Positions 1-10,545 of a stretch of DNA of 64,000 nucleotides are shown here, in pieces. The translations under genes were made by a program, and so were the position numbers. The stretch is taken from contig NJPS01000013.1 of the NCBI GenBank assembly GCA_002946415.1, forward strand, positions 992,001 through 1,056,000, given 5' to 3'. Under the pieces are notes generated by a model. That model had not been told where the DNA came from. It made no database searches and saw only the letters and a program-made list of their open reading frames with translations. Position 1 is the first letter of the stretch; each line of letters begins with the position of its first letter. This DNA comes from Rutstroemia sp. NJR-2017a BVV2. Lineage: Eukaryota; Ascomycota; Leotiomycetes; Helotiales; Rutstroemiaceae.

Positions 1-1046
1 CAGCGTGCGGAGGAAATTGGGGTTTATATACGATCTCTCATCTCCCATCCCTCACTTAGTTCCGAATTCGGATGCCAAGTGAGCGAGCACAGCGATCGCG
101 GGAGCAAGCACATGATGATATCAGCGCACCTGCTTTCCTTTCCGAAAGTATACAACCCGCCTACTGGGGATGAGGTCATCAACTTCAGACATCCCTTCAT
201 TTGTAGCAGAACACACACACTCTCTCTCAATAGAGTAGACGAAAGACATCCATCCGTCTTTTTCATGTCAGATCAGTTCCATTTTCTTGTAAAAAGATTT
301 CGTTTTAAAGTTCAATATTTCATTCATATGCACGCATGCAGATAGACACGCACGCTACTATGCTATGCTATGCTTTGCTATGCTTTGCTCCCATTCCTCA
401 CTCTCTGTTCCCCCTCACCCCTTGGCCCTTCTTCCTCATCTCCTCCTTCCTCATCTCCTCCTTTCAGCATCCCCAGACGTCCTCCTTGTCCACCATCCAC
501 CACCCACCCTATAAATCCAAAGATTATCCCCCCCTCCCACACCCCTCCACAATCCAGCAAAGCCAAGTCAAACAACCAAAGAAACACACAAACCCAAACT
601 CCATCCTCGCCAACCCCATCCCTATCCCAAACACACACACTTCCCATTCCCCCAAACGCCATCCCTCCAACCAATTTCCAAAGTCAAATCCGGGTATGAA
701 CAAGTTTTTGTTTGGTCGTTTTTTGGACCGGCCCTCAATATGCCAAAGCCAAGGCCAAAAACCAAACTACAAGACGCGAGTCGAGGCTCAATATTTGAGA
801 GTCAAAAAGGACGAAACCCTCTAAAAGGAAAAAGAGACATAAAAAAAGAAAAGGAAAAAAAAAAAAAAAAAGAGTAAGAACCCAAAGTCATAGTTTCATC
901 CCAGTGTACATCCCGAGTTTCCCTCCCTACACTATACCCTCCGTCCATAATTCAAACCCCAACCAAATATGTGTAAAAACCAGATTTTTGTTGAATGTTT
1001 TGGAATTTGTCCTCTGCTGATGTTTGTATTCACAATAATATCCTTT
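1..1046. other. Intergenic, no gene seen
   Basis: Short open frames here are pyrimidine-rich or repetitive and do not resemble a protein. There is a repeated ctatgctttg-type stretch near 358-388, a C-rich stretch at about 400-680 and an A-rich run at about 838-872. The right end is probably the 3' side of the minus-strand gene that stops at 1047. Confidence 0.6.
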
Positions 1047-2171
1047 TTAATCTATCGTCATCCGATTCGATGCGGTTGGATGCTTGAGATCTGGTAGCTC
1101 GGTCATATGATCCATCTTCTCCTCTTCACCACCGATCTTTCGTTTCCTCAAATGGGGCTTGAGTCCCTTGTTGAAATTTGCTGTGCATAAGGATGCATTT
1201 ATGATTGTTAGGATAATCAGGATGATGGTGATGACTGCGAAACTTGTCAAGTTCTTTCGTACTGGCAGGTAATCTGCTTCCTTGGCTGGTTGATACATGC
1301 GAGCAAGTTTGAAAATGAAGTAGGCAAGACCGCAAAAGAAGAGGAAGATTGTGACGAGCATGCCGGTCTTGTTTTCGCGGCGAGTCCAGAAAGCGGCCAT
1401 GACCAGAATGAGGATGGTGACGGGGATGGCGGCTATCGTTAGTCCGAACTCGAAATCCTGGACTCCGGTGACAATAACGAGGAACTGCACAGTGAAACCC
1501 AGGAAGAAGAAGAAATCAAACTTCAACAAGGCAATGTAAATCTGGAGAACATTAGCACCGATACATTTCATCTCTAGTTGTTCATCTTACCTGATAGGTG
1601 AGAAACCTGCGCTTCATTCTCAAGTCGGCGCTGATGTGCTTGTAGATCGTCCAGGCAAATTCATCGTACAGCTTCCAGGCCGTGAATGACATGACAATAC
1701 TGAAGAACGCGATGATACATGGAACGGCGAGTAGGAAAGGTTGAACATCCGGCCAAACATGCGCATCCTGATCGACATAACCAAGATCGCCTAATGATTC
1801 GATCGCAGTCTGAATTTGGTCGTATTGGATAGCTGCATATATAAGCATACCCCCGTTGTACATGCATAGACCGATAACTTGAATTGTGTTCTTGAGTCGT
1901 AACGAGTCGTAGACCAGGACCACTTGATAAAGGAAACCGAAAATGAAGAGGGTAAGATATGTTGGAATGGTTCGATCGAGAGCGATTTGCGTTTTCCCAG
2001 CTACCAAACTTTCTTGAAACTCTGCAAATACATATCTGACGAAGGATTAGCACGATGAATCGAGACAAACCAACCCGATCCAACCTACGATTCAATTGCT
2101 AGAACAACTGCCGCCTGCACAGTTGTCGATATCATGAACACCCACGTCCATGTTGTATTTGGTATATACAT
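1047..2171 (-). CDS. UPF0658-family Golgi membrane protein
   Basis: Predicted multi-pass membrane protein of 340 residues, of the fungal UPF0658 Golgi apparatus membrane protein family; its biochemical role is not established. Three exons read on the minus strand: 2171-2089, 2035-1591 and 1541-1047. The introns are 53 and 49 bp with GT-AG ends, and the phases join exactly (IES/YVF and LTYQ/IYI). The start is the ATG that gives MYIPNTTWTW, which I recall as the N-terminus of the family; the upstream in-frame extension is not protein-like. Hydrophobic segments are visible around residues 8-27, 45-65, 75-92, 125-145, 180-205, 210-230, 238-255 and 275-298. The C-terminus is hydrophilic (KRKIGGEEEK). 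The family assignment is from memory of homologous sequence; the exon structure is seen directly. Confidence 0.85.
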
Positions 2172-5100
2172 CTTCTCTCTCCCTATTGGGATGCCGTCCG
2201 ATCCTGATGTGATTCCTTCTCGATGAAAATATCCGCCGACTGATTGTTGATATGGTCCTTGATCGTTAAGCGTCAACAAGGACTTCCTAGAGTCGTTTCC
2301 GAAAGCCAGGTTCGCGGTGTTAAGGCTCCTCGTGAGGAGCCAAAGTGAATGTTGGGAGGGAAGGAGGGAGTTAAATTTGCTGATTTGTTTGTGCCAAACC
2401 GTGTGTCGCAATAATCGTAAGGTGAATGGGTCAATTTGGTTTAAGGCGGAAGGGGTCTCAGGAGACTCAGATTGATTTTAACGCAACACAAAATTTCGGG
2501 AGGAGGCAGAGACTGGGAAGGCTGGTCTTGTGTACAATAATCGCGAAGATTAGATATGACTGCGTGAATAACTGTAGGTTTGTTGTATTCGACGAGCTCG
2601 ATATGTGTACGATTATGGTCAGACCCGTGGTGAAACGTCTCGAGTGTGGCGTGGATTTCTTTTGAAGGTGGGTTTTGAAATGAGTAGGGGTTTAATGCCA
2701 GGTCGGTAGGGCGAAGAGAGGTCGCAAAAAGGGTGTGCGGATTTTGTAGTTTGCGATAAAGAAGAGAAGAACGAGCGTATTGTAGGAGAGAGGGCTGAAT
2801 TATTCGAAAAACGAAGGCTTTGATAGTTTTATGCTATGTGACTATTTGTTGTTAGGGAGGTAGAGCTAGAGATAGAGGTATAGGAGAGCCGGAGAGATGG
2901 AGAGATGGAGATCTGGATGTAGAGATGAGGTTGGCGAGGTGGATGAGGTGGATATGGATATGGATGAGGATGGAGGATGAGGAGAGCTCTGATCTAAGCG
3001 GTTGCAGGTTAAACCTTTAGATTGAAAAGAAGAAAGTCCAACTTCTTCAAAGATAGAGAGCGAGAGCGAGAGTACGTACTGCAAGGTAGGCACTGACAGA
3101 CCAAGTAGAGCCCAGAATCTATTTTATTAGTTTGTATGGGGTTTTTCGTTTATGGCAGGTCCCGCCTATAAGCTTCTCTGCTTGGCGGACTTTGGTCTGT
3201 TGCTGTTGGTCTGTTGGCTGCTGGCTCGGATTTGCTTGCGTACTGTAGTCTGTAGCGTGCAGCGTGAACCCTGCAATGCAGCGCAGTAAGGCGGAAGAAG
3301 AACCCTTACGAAGTACAGCTCCCCTGCAATTGAAGAAAGTCGAGGGAAGTGAGGTTGGAGATGTGGGTTTTTACGAGGCAGAAGAGCTGGAGGTGTGTTT
3401 GTGTATGTTGTAAATTCTACAAAACAAACCAACCTTTTCTATTCATACGTATAAAAGAAGACGACTCGATACCGTCACCAGCCTGGATTACGAGAATTAA
3501 GTTAGCATGATGATAATGAAGTCATCTTTTCATGTCAAACAGCTCTAGAAGAATGGCTTGTGTCTTCTTCCTCTGCCCCATGAGAATCGGGCGCAGTCAG
3601 CAATCGGACAGCCGAATGAGGCTCAGCAACGAAATAGCAATATATTTCAACCCGTTACTTCGGGAACTGCGGCTTATTCCCTGAGACTGGTGCGCACGTA
3701 GAAATAATGTAGTGGCAGGTAAAAAGGAGCTGCGCAGAAGGAGCAGAGGAGGAGAAGAGAAGCGCGGGAGATGTTGAAGATTGTTGTGGTTTCATTGGCA
3801 AACGTTACGAGAGTTGCGAGAGTTACAGAGTTTCAGTACATACTACATGTTATGACGGTGGATATGCAGTGCTTTTTACTGTTTGTTTCGTGCAGAAGGA
3901 TTCATGCAGCCTGTGGTGTCCAGTGTCCAGTGTCCATGCAAGAAGCAGGCCATGATACGAATAAAGTTTTCGTATTTTTGGAACACAGAGCCATTCACAT
4001 CCAGACAGAGACTTGTTTTAATGAGGTTACATGAAGAGACGAACCTGTGCGATTAACCTCTGACCTGTAGCAGGTTCCAGGAGACAATGTGAAAGCTTGT
4101 TGGAATTAGTTGGTATTAGTTGGTCTGCGATGTGGTATGGGATGAACAGTTTGGAGAAAGATCTGAAGGTCCAGAGCGAAGGAATTGGGTTGCTGCCAAC
4201 GATTGCCAATGATGCCAATGATTGCCAATGCTGTTCGAGGTCGGAAGATAAATAGATGGCTCTTGGCACATCACCAATCCCACAGAAGTGTTTCAGAAGA
4301 TTGTCACACGAGGATGAACAGGTGGACAGGATAGTCAGTTGGGTTGGCGAAGGCGTTGTGCAATATTTGTGCAGGACGTCCAATTAATTCCTCGACAACC
4401 AACATATATCGTATATGTGTGTTATGCAGTATAATTCTAATGCTAATCAACGCCTCAGGCAAATGCTTCACGTACAACATAATGAAATTTGCACCCCAAT
4501 CATCCCCTCATCTCCTCATCCACCTCTCTTCTTCGAGCCCCAACACGAAGTTGAGCCAACTCAATGAAAAGAATTGAAAATTCCAATAAATCCCAAAGTA
4601 GGAAAGCCATCAAAAATTCCGCCGATCAGGTACCCGAAGGCAACTGAACGGTTCTCGTCACCCCGATGTGCAATGGAGGACTCGTACCGCAGCCTCGTAA
4701 TGCGTGATCTACGAAGGCTTCAACAAGGTAAGTATGAAGAGAAAAGAAAGAAAAAGAAGAGGAAAAGAAATGGAGGGGGAGAGGCTTATATATTCGGTTG
4801 TGTGGCTAGATGAGTCAGGTGATGTTTGGTAGTGGACCTAGGGTGGAAAAATAAGGAGGTTGGTGATGGCTGGCGTGGGAGCTGGTTTGGGTTAGAGAGG
4901 GGCTTTTATTACCAATTGAAGTATGGTGCTCCTGGGTAGCTACGGCTTTGAGGATGGCTTGAGGACGGCTTGAGGATGGGTGTAGGGATGAAGGATCTGA
5001 GTCTGGACCTTAGATGTATGAATACGAGACAAGAGATGAAGCTTTATTTTATGTCAAGTATAAGGTTCAAGCTCATATGGACAACCACAGGTAGAAATTA

Positions 5101-6042
5101 TGCAAAGATTCTACTTAGCATTATGCGCGATATCTTTTGCGCTGAGCTTGAAGATCCAAGCATCACACAAGTACTGATTTATATATACTCTCTTAATACT
5201 GCGTTGTATATGTACACTGCCACCATCTAATAATGTAAGGCAAAGCATCATCTGTGAAGGCTATACATTGCAGGCTTGGTAGTACTATAGGTGAACATGA
5301 TATAGCTGACGTCGTTGCTCTCGCTCCACTCGAAGAGATAATCGGCCTCCACGGCAGTGGCCCTCGGAGAGCCAGCGGAGCATCATTCCAGGAAGAAAGG
5401 TACTCTCGATGCGCTCGAAGAGTCAGGAGTTCTCGTTTCGTTCGGAGAGGTTCCCAAACGTTGTGATTCTAGTGAGGGGTTCAATCTCCACTCGCATGCG
5501 TGCAAGTAGAATTTATCTCAGAGCATGCTGCTGGATCAGCACTCTAACCAATTGCTACAAGTAAGAAGTAACAAGGCCCTACAGCAGGAAGCTTTCGAAG
5601 GAGCACTGGTGGAGAGAGACCCAGAGCTTAGTCTTGGGAGCAGGTAGATACAAGCTTTCGGGTTGATATACGTGAGATATTCGAAATTGAGAGGTGGAGC
5701 CATAGAAAGCTTGTAACGTCGAGAACACAAACACTCACTGTTCAATGTCGATATGCGCAATAGTAAAAGAATATTCGACCCTCTGTTCCTCCGTTCCTCC
5801 AGAATCAAGTCAGGAACTGGCCAAACTCGGGCCAAACTACACTCCCGCTCCGCTTCCCTCTGTCTCTCCCGTGCCGAGACTTACCCTATCAATCGCGTCT
5901 ACTCGCCCGCACCTGCATAATCAACAGGCGATAGGGATCTATCACAAACGCGACCTGGGATTTCAATTGATATCGCACTCTCCATTCCCACACTAACACC
6001 AGCCTGAGCTTAATATCCACCATCTTGTCGCAAGTCTACAAA
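2172..6042. other. 3.9 kb intergenic, no supported gene
   Basis: No open frame here looks like a real protein or joins across splice sites into one. Contents seen: a purine-rich GGAGAT/GGATGA-type repeat at about 2876-2990, short imperfect repeats of gattgccaat at about 4189-4230, and purine-rich DNA around 4735-4790. The right end must hold the promoter of the PP4R2 gene and the left end that of the UPF0658 gene. I cannot exclude a species-specific gene or a long noncoding transcript. Confidence 0.5.
2876..2990. repeat. Purine-rich imperfect repeat
   Basis: Imperfect tandem units of the kind gagatg and gatgag run through this stretch of upstream DNA. It is low-complexity sequence with no coding support. 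Confidence 0.6.
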
Positions 6043-7802
6043 ATGGAGATTGATAGTGATGATGAAATACTGAGAACGCTTGCTCGAGGCCAGCCTATCG
6101 ATTAGTGAGTTTTGCATTTCTATGCGACGATTGCGTTGGATGCTAATATTACTTTTTCTTGCAGCGCGCAATGGCCTGGACTGTTAGAGAGATTGCCGTC
6201 GAGGATGGAGAAGGTATGTTCTGCAATATGCGACTCAACTGGAGATGTGATAAGACAGGCAGGTCAAATTCAGGTAGCTAACAATGCGCGCAGATAATCC
6301 AAGAAGATTTCCCACTCCCACCATCTCTACAAACCAGCACCCAAACCGAAAACCACATCCAAGCTCCGTCCTCGCCACTCATTCTAGCCTCTTCGCAACA
6401 GAGCACCACCTCAACCAACAAAGAGAACACACCTCCCCCGCCCGCGCCTCCTCCTCCCACCCAGTCCAACTCCTCCCCCTCCTCCGCCTACACAACATAC
6501 ACCACCACTCTCCTCTCATCCATCCTCTCCACCCTCCGCACCAACTTCCCCACCCACCCCCCACACACCATCCAGCGCCTTTCCGAGCTCCTCCTCACCC
6601 CCAAACCGCACTACCGCTCCCTCCCCGCCTACCTACACGCCCTCGACCGCGTCATCCACGTCACCTCCCCGCTGACGACCTTTCCCCTCCCCCCCGCAAT
6701 CCCGGATCCCAGTTCCGCGTCCGTGATCCTCAGCAACGGCGCATCGCCCGCTCCGAACGCCAGTTCGGTCTCCTGGCACAATCCTACTTCGTCGAGTAAT
6801 AACAGCACTCTAGGCTCTGACGAGGCGCTGGGGGGAGCGCTCTTGACGCCGATTTCGTGGTTGACGAAAACGTCGTCAAATCACTCGGGCTCGTCGAATG
6901 GAGGGAGTCCGATGTCGCAGGGTCATGGTCATGCGCAGGCGCAGGGGCAGGTGAGGACGGAGAATATGGAGATGGTGGAGGGGCCGAATGGGTTGGGGGG
7001 TGTGGAGACTGTGAGTGTGAGTTTGAATGGGGTTTCTTCTACGCTTGCGAGTTCTTCCGGAGGAGGATTAAGAGCAGAAGGTGGAGTCACACAGGGAGAA
7101 TTACTGAGACAGGAGCAGAGGGCGGGAGTGGTGCCCGCAACGCAATTGAGAGGGTTGGGAACGACGCTGGAAGAACCTGATAGGGAGAGAGTGGGCGATG
7201 AGAATGGGTTGGGAGAGGAAGACGAAGTGCCGCATGCGAGAGGGCCCGAGGAGATCGGCATGGAGGATATGGGACCGCAGGATCGGAGGGTGGGGTCGGC
7301 GGGTGGGGTGCCGGGGATGCTGGGGATTGGGGGGATGGGCATGGGGATTGATGTTGAGGCTGCGGTGGGGAGGAAGGCGGGCAGGGAGACGGATGAGGAT
7401 GCGGATGAGGAAATGGGAGGAGAAGCCGAAGATGAAGAAGGGGCAGAGGCGCCAAAGCGCGAACAAACGCCTAAACGAGCAGCGGAAGAGGACATCGGTG
7501 CAGTTGAAAAGAGGGTTAAAGAGGATACTGAAGGCGACGAGAATAAAGCCGATGAAGCCGCGACCAAAGAGGCCGAAAGTGAGGGAGCACAGAAAGAAAA
7601 AGATACAGACGCTGATACGGAGATGAAGATGGAAGCCGAAGATGGAGAAACAAGCACTAAAGCGGAGGAAAAGGAAAAGGAAAAGGAAACGGAAACGGAA
7701 ATGGAAATCGTAGACGCGGACGGCAAAGCGGAAGGAGAGAAGAAGATTGGAGAAGGAGGCGAGAATGTGGGTGCGGATCCGATTGATACGAGTACTGTGT
7801 AG
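6043..7802 (+). CDS. PP4 core regulatory subunit R2 (PPP4R2-like)
   Basis: Regulatory subunit of protein phosphatase 4, which acts in DNA-damage recovery and centrosome or nuclear functions. Predicted 539 residues from exons 6043-6104, 6165-6213 and 6294-7802; the introns are 60 and 80 bp. The N-terminal exons are tiny: they give MEIDSDDEILRTLARGQPID, then YAQWPGLLERL, then IIQEDFPLP. The PP4R2 fold is supported by the pattern TIQRLSELLLTPKPHYRSL followed by a helix ending in VIHVTSP, at about residues 115-155. A Pro/Ser-rich spacer interrupts the domain. The C-terminal half is disordered and ends in a Glu/Lys-rich tail (about residues 350-525), as in other R2 proteins. GC content is higher than in the neighbours, which opens long antisense frames that I treat as shadows. 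The start is the first ATG in good context (aaaATGg). Confidence 0.8.
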
Positions 7803-8530
7803 ATGGAGGTGGAGACGCGCCATGGCACTTTGAGAGCTCTAGCTAGGTTAGCGAGGGAAAGGGGAGGGGAGAGAGGAGTGTGATAATTAAGGTCTATGGC
7901 ACAGGATGGGCAACACAGCACAACACAGCATAGTATGTAGAGACTCAACAGCGCTGTACCTACTCTTGCATTGGAGTTTACCATTTACTCGGTCCGTCGG
8001 TGACTCGCGTGCTTGAATGACGACGATTCTCCTATACATAAAAGGCCATCGCATCATCGCTAGAGGTGTTACAAACTGGATATCCTATCCTCGTATTGAT
8101 TTCATTTGATTGTAGGTAAACACTGCCTACCCGCCTGCCTGCCTGCTATTTGTGTTCCCACAACTCCACCATCATCACCATGATCATGCTCATATACAAG
8201 AAAACCCCCTTGGAAGAAACCGCCTAAGAGAACTAGAGAGCGCCCGTTGCTTGCGGACTGTCCATGTACGCATGCATCATCATATCATTTCCCCTTTGCT
8301 GAAAGGTCAAAGCTCGCAATGCCATGAGAACGGGGAGAGAAGGAACGCCTTCTATGCACCGCATCCTATCCATCCATACCCACCCATTTCGCCGCAAATG
8401 TTAACAAACACCGATCCAAATTGAATTTCGCCACTCTCATCAACCCTATACTCCAAGAACTCATCCTCTGAATCCTCTTCACTTTTTCGCCATCCCATGC
8501 CTATTTACCCAGTCTCTCCTCCACCTCCCC
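7803..8530. other. Convergent 3' intergenic
   Basis: This 728 bp lies between the ends of two converging genes (PP4R2 and Rmd5). It holds a short repeat of cacaacacagca near 7913-7930 and a CATCATCACCATGATCATG-like stretch near 8168. No gene is seen; it should contain both 3' UTRs and poly(A) sites. Confidence 0.6.
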
Positions 8531-9890
8531 TTACAAATAAATAATCTTCGCATCCTTCGGCGCACTCTCATTCGGACAATACGGACACTTGAAGAACCTC
8601 CCCCCTTTACTCAACCGCTCCATACTCACCTTCGCAATAACATGACCACACGGCATCATCATCGGCGGATTCTCCGCCGTCGTCTGCTCCTTGCTAACCG
8701 GGCATACGAAAATCGGATGGAATATCATGCTCTTCGGCAGGGGGGTCTCGACCGGTAGCTCGATTGCCGTCGTCCATTCGGTGCGTTTTTCCTTGACGAT
8801 ATTCGCTAATTTCAGCAGCGTGGGCAGCGCGATGGCGCCGGCGGTGGCGGCCAGGTAGAGCGGGGATTCGGCGGAGAGACCGAGGAGCGAGCAGAATTCG
8901 CGCGTGAAGGACGAGGATACGTCGTCCCAGGCGGAGGCGGTGTTGAAGGTGCGGTGGTAGGGTGAGGTGTGAAGGTGCGATTCGTAGGCCATGGCTGTGA
9001 CGAGCTGTTGGATGTCCCGCAGGAAACGGCTCTGGAAGCGGGGGAATTCCGTCCGTGCGTATTGCAGCGCACCGGGGAGACCATTATTGGGGCCGTCGGG
9101 GAGGCCGTTGACTTCGGGCCCTAGGAATAACCAGACGAATTGTAGTTTGCTGAGCTCGAATTCGAGATTGCTGCCCCGACCAGCTAGCTCCTCGCTGTTT
9201 TGGCGTGCCCATTCAATGGCGGGATGTAGGTTGCGGAGTTTGAGCTCGTGCAGGATTTTATACATGTTTTCGAATTTGCCTTGTAGTGCGAGATTTTTGA
9301 GAGAGCTGTAGTAGTCTTCGGTTGGGTTTGGAGGGGTGCTGGGATGCGAGTCGCTTTCGAGCAGTTCTTGCGTTTCTTCGAGGAAGGTGGAGGCGACGGA
9401 GAATTGCCCTTCGCGCAGGAGGTGCATGGCTATGGCTCGGTTTATGAGTTTGGGATGGGTGGCGAGCGTATCGAGCATGGTGGGGAGGTTTTGCTTGGGA
9501 AGGTTCTGTAGATGCGGTGGTTAGTTGTGTGAGCAGTGGAAGCTGGGGCAAGGTTGTTCCTTACAGCGTTCAACGCTTTCCCATAGTTTGACTGCGCTTT
9601 GTGTATACCTTTAAGGTCATCGGTGACTTTATCGAACCCTGACTTGAGAGGATTCTGAAGTTTGGCTAAAGTGATAGATGCATCATTTGGATCTGGAAGT
9701 CTGTCAGTAGAAGCAAGCAGGAAAGCAATAAATTTGATCGTGTGAGAGCTCAGAGTAGAGGTTACTCACTATCTGCTATCGCATTTCGTGCTCTCTCAAG
9801 CTGTTCTATTATCTTGTCGACATCTCTGATACTTTTGTCGAAGCTCGACTCTTTCTGGAGCTTGAAAAGTGCGCCCTCAAGGACATCCAT
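8531..9890 (-). CDS. rmd5: Rmd5/GID2-like E3 ubiquitin ligase subunit
   Basis: RING subunit of the GID/CTLH E3 ubiquitin ligase, which in yeast marks gluconeogenic enzymes for degradation when glucose returns. Predicted 407 residues; exons on the minus strand are 9890-9770, 9692-9565 and 9505-8531. The first intron uses the second of two possible acceptors (9693); the first would run into a stop. Domains in order: N-terminal coiled coil (about 10-90), LisH (about 103-130), CTLH (about 146-190), CRA (about 190-300) and a C-terminal RING-like domain (about 350-395). In that domain I see CPVS, PCGH and CPYC, so one usual zinc cysteine is Ser. This degenerate form is known for Rmd5 proteins. The gene shares a 655 bp divergent promoter with the STB6-like gene. 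Confidence 0.88.
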
Positions 9891-10545
9891 AGCTAACTGT
9901 TCACCCCGCTTCAATACCCGTCGGCCGATGACTTAAGAACGTCCTTGTAATCTCATCTGCTGCGTTGGATTCGCGGTTGGCAGTAAGCAGATTCGAAGAA
10001 ATGAAAAATGCAAAGAGAAAGATACAATCGCATGTGCCACTAATAGTTGTTGCTGACTAGCTAAGATAATGTTGACGTTAGTGGTCGATAGGATATAAGA
10101 TCGGTGTCGGGCCAAGTAACCCCGGGAAGTGTGATTTGTTTAGGGAATCCAAGCCCCGAATGATGCGACTGTGGTGATGATGTGATAGGCTCAGGAATAT
10201 ACTTCCGTACCTAATATTGGCATTGCTGAACCTTGAATCGGAACGAATAAATCACATGCGACGATAGTTTATCGCAGCCATTCCTGTCGCACTTCTATCC
10301 CTTCATCAATGCTGGATTCTGGACTTTTTGTGTATATTATTCCTGTGTAGGAGCGAAGATGGATAATAGCTTCTCGCCTTCTGAAACATTCATTTCATGC
10401 TTCGCTCCAAGGTCTAAATATCAGGGCTCCTGACGGACAATGAAGGTGTTCTTTATCATCGACGTCACACTGAAAAGACCCCCCGGTTGCCGCAGCACCC
10501 AGAGCTTAGGTTGAGGATAAGGACAATCGGAGACAATACGGAAGT
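9891..10545. promoter_or_regulatory. Divergent intergenic between rmd5-like and STB6-like genes
   Basis: The 655 bp between two divergent start codons must carry both promoters. I see no long open frame or repeat, and no element that I can name with confidence. Confidence 0.5.

Noticed and set aside
336..824. 162-codon plus-strand open frame
   Set aside because: Pyrimidine-rich low-complexity sequence; Pro/Ser/His composition is as expected by chance.
5466..5500. Possible tRNA B box (ggttcaatctcc)
   Set aside because: No A box at the right distance and no cloverleaf could be drawn.
7101..7823. 240-codon minus-strand open frame
   Set aside because: Another antisense shadow of the same low-complexity tail, rich in Phe, Arg and Leu with no domain.
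6929..7984. 351-codon minus-strand open frame
   Set aside because: It is antisense to the Glu/Lys-rich tail of the PP4R2 gene and its Ser/Pro/Ala-rich sequence is what such codons give on the other strand.
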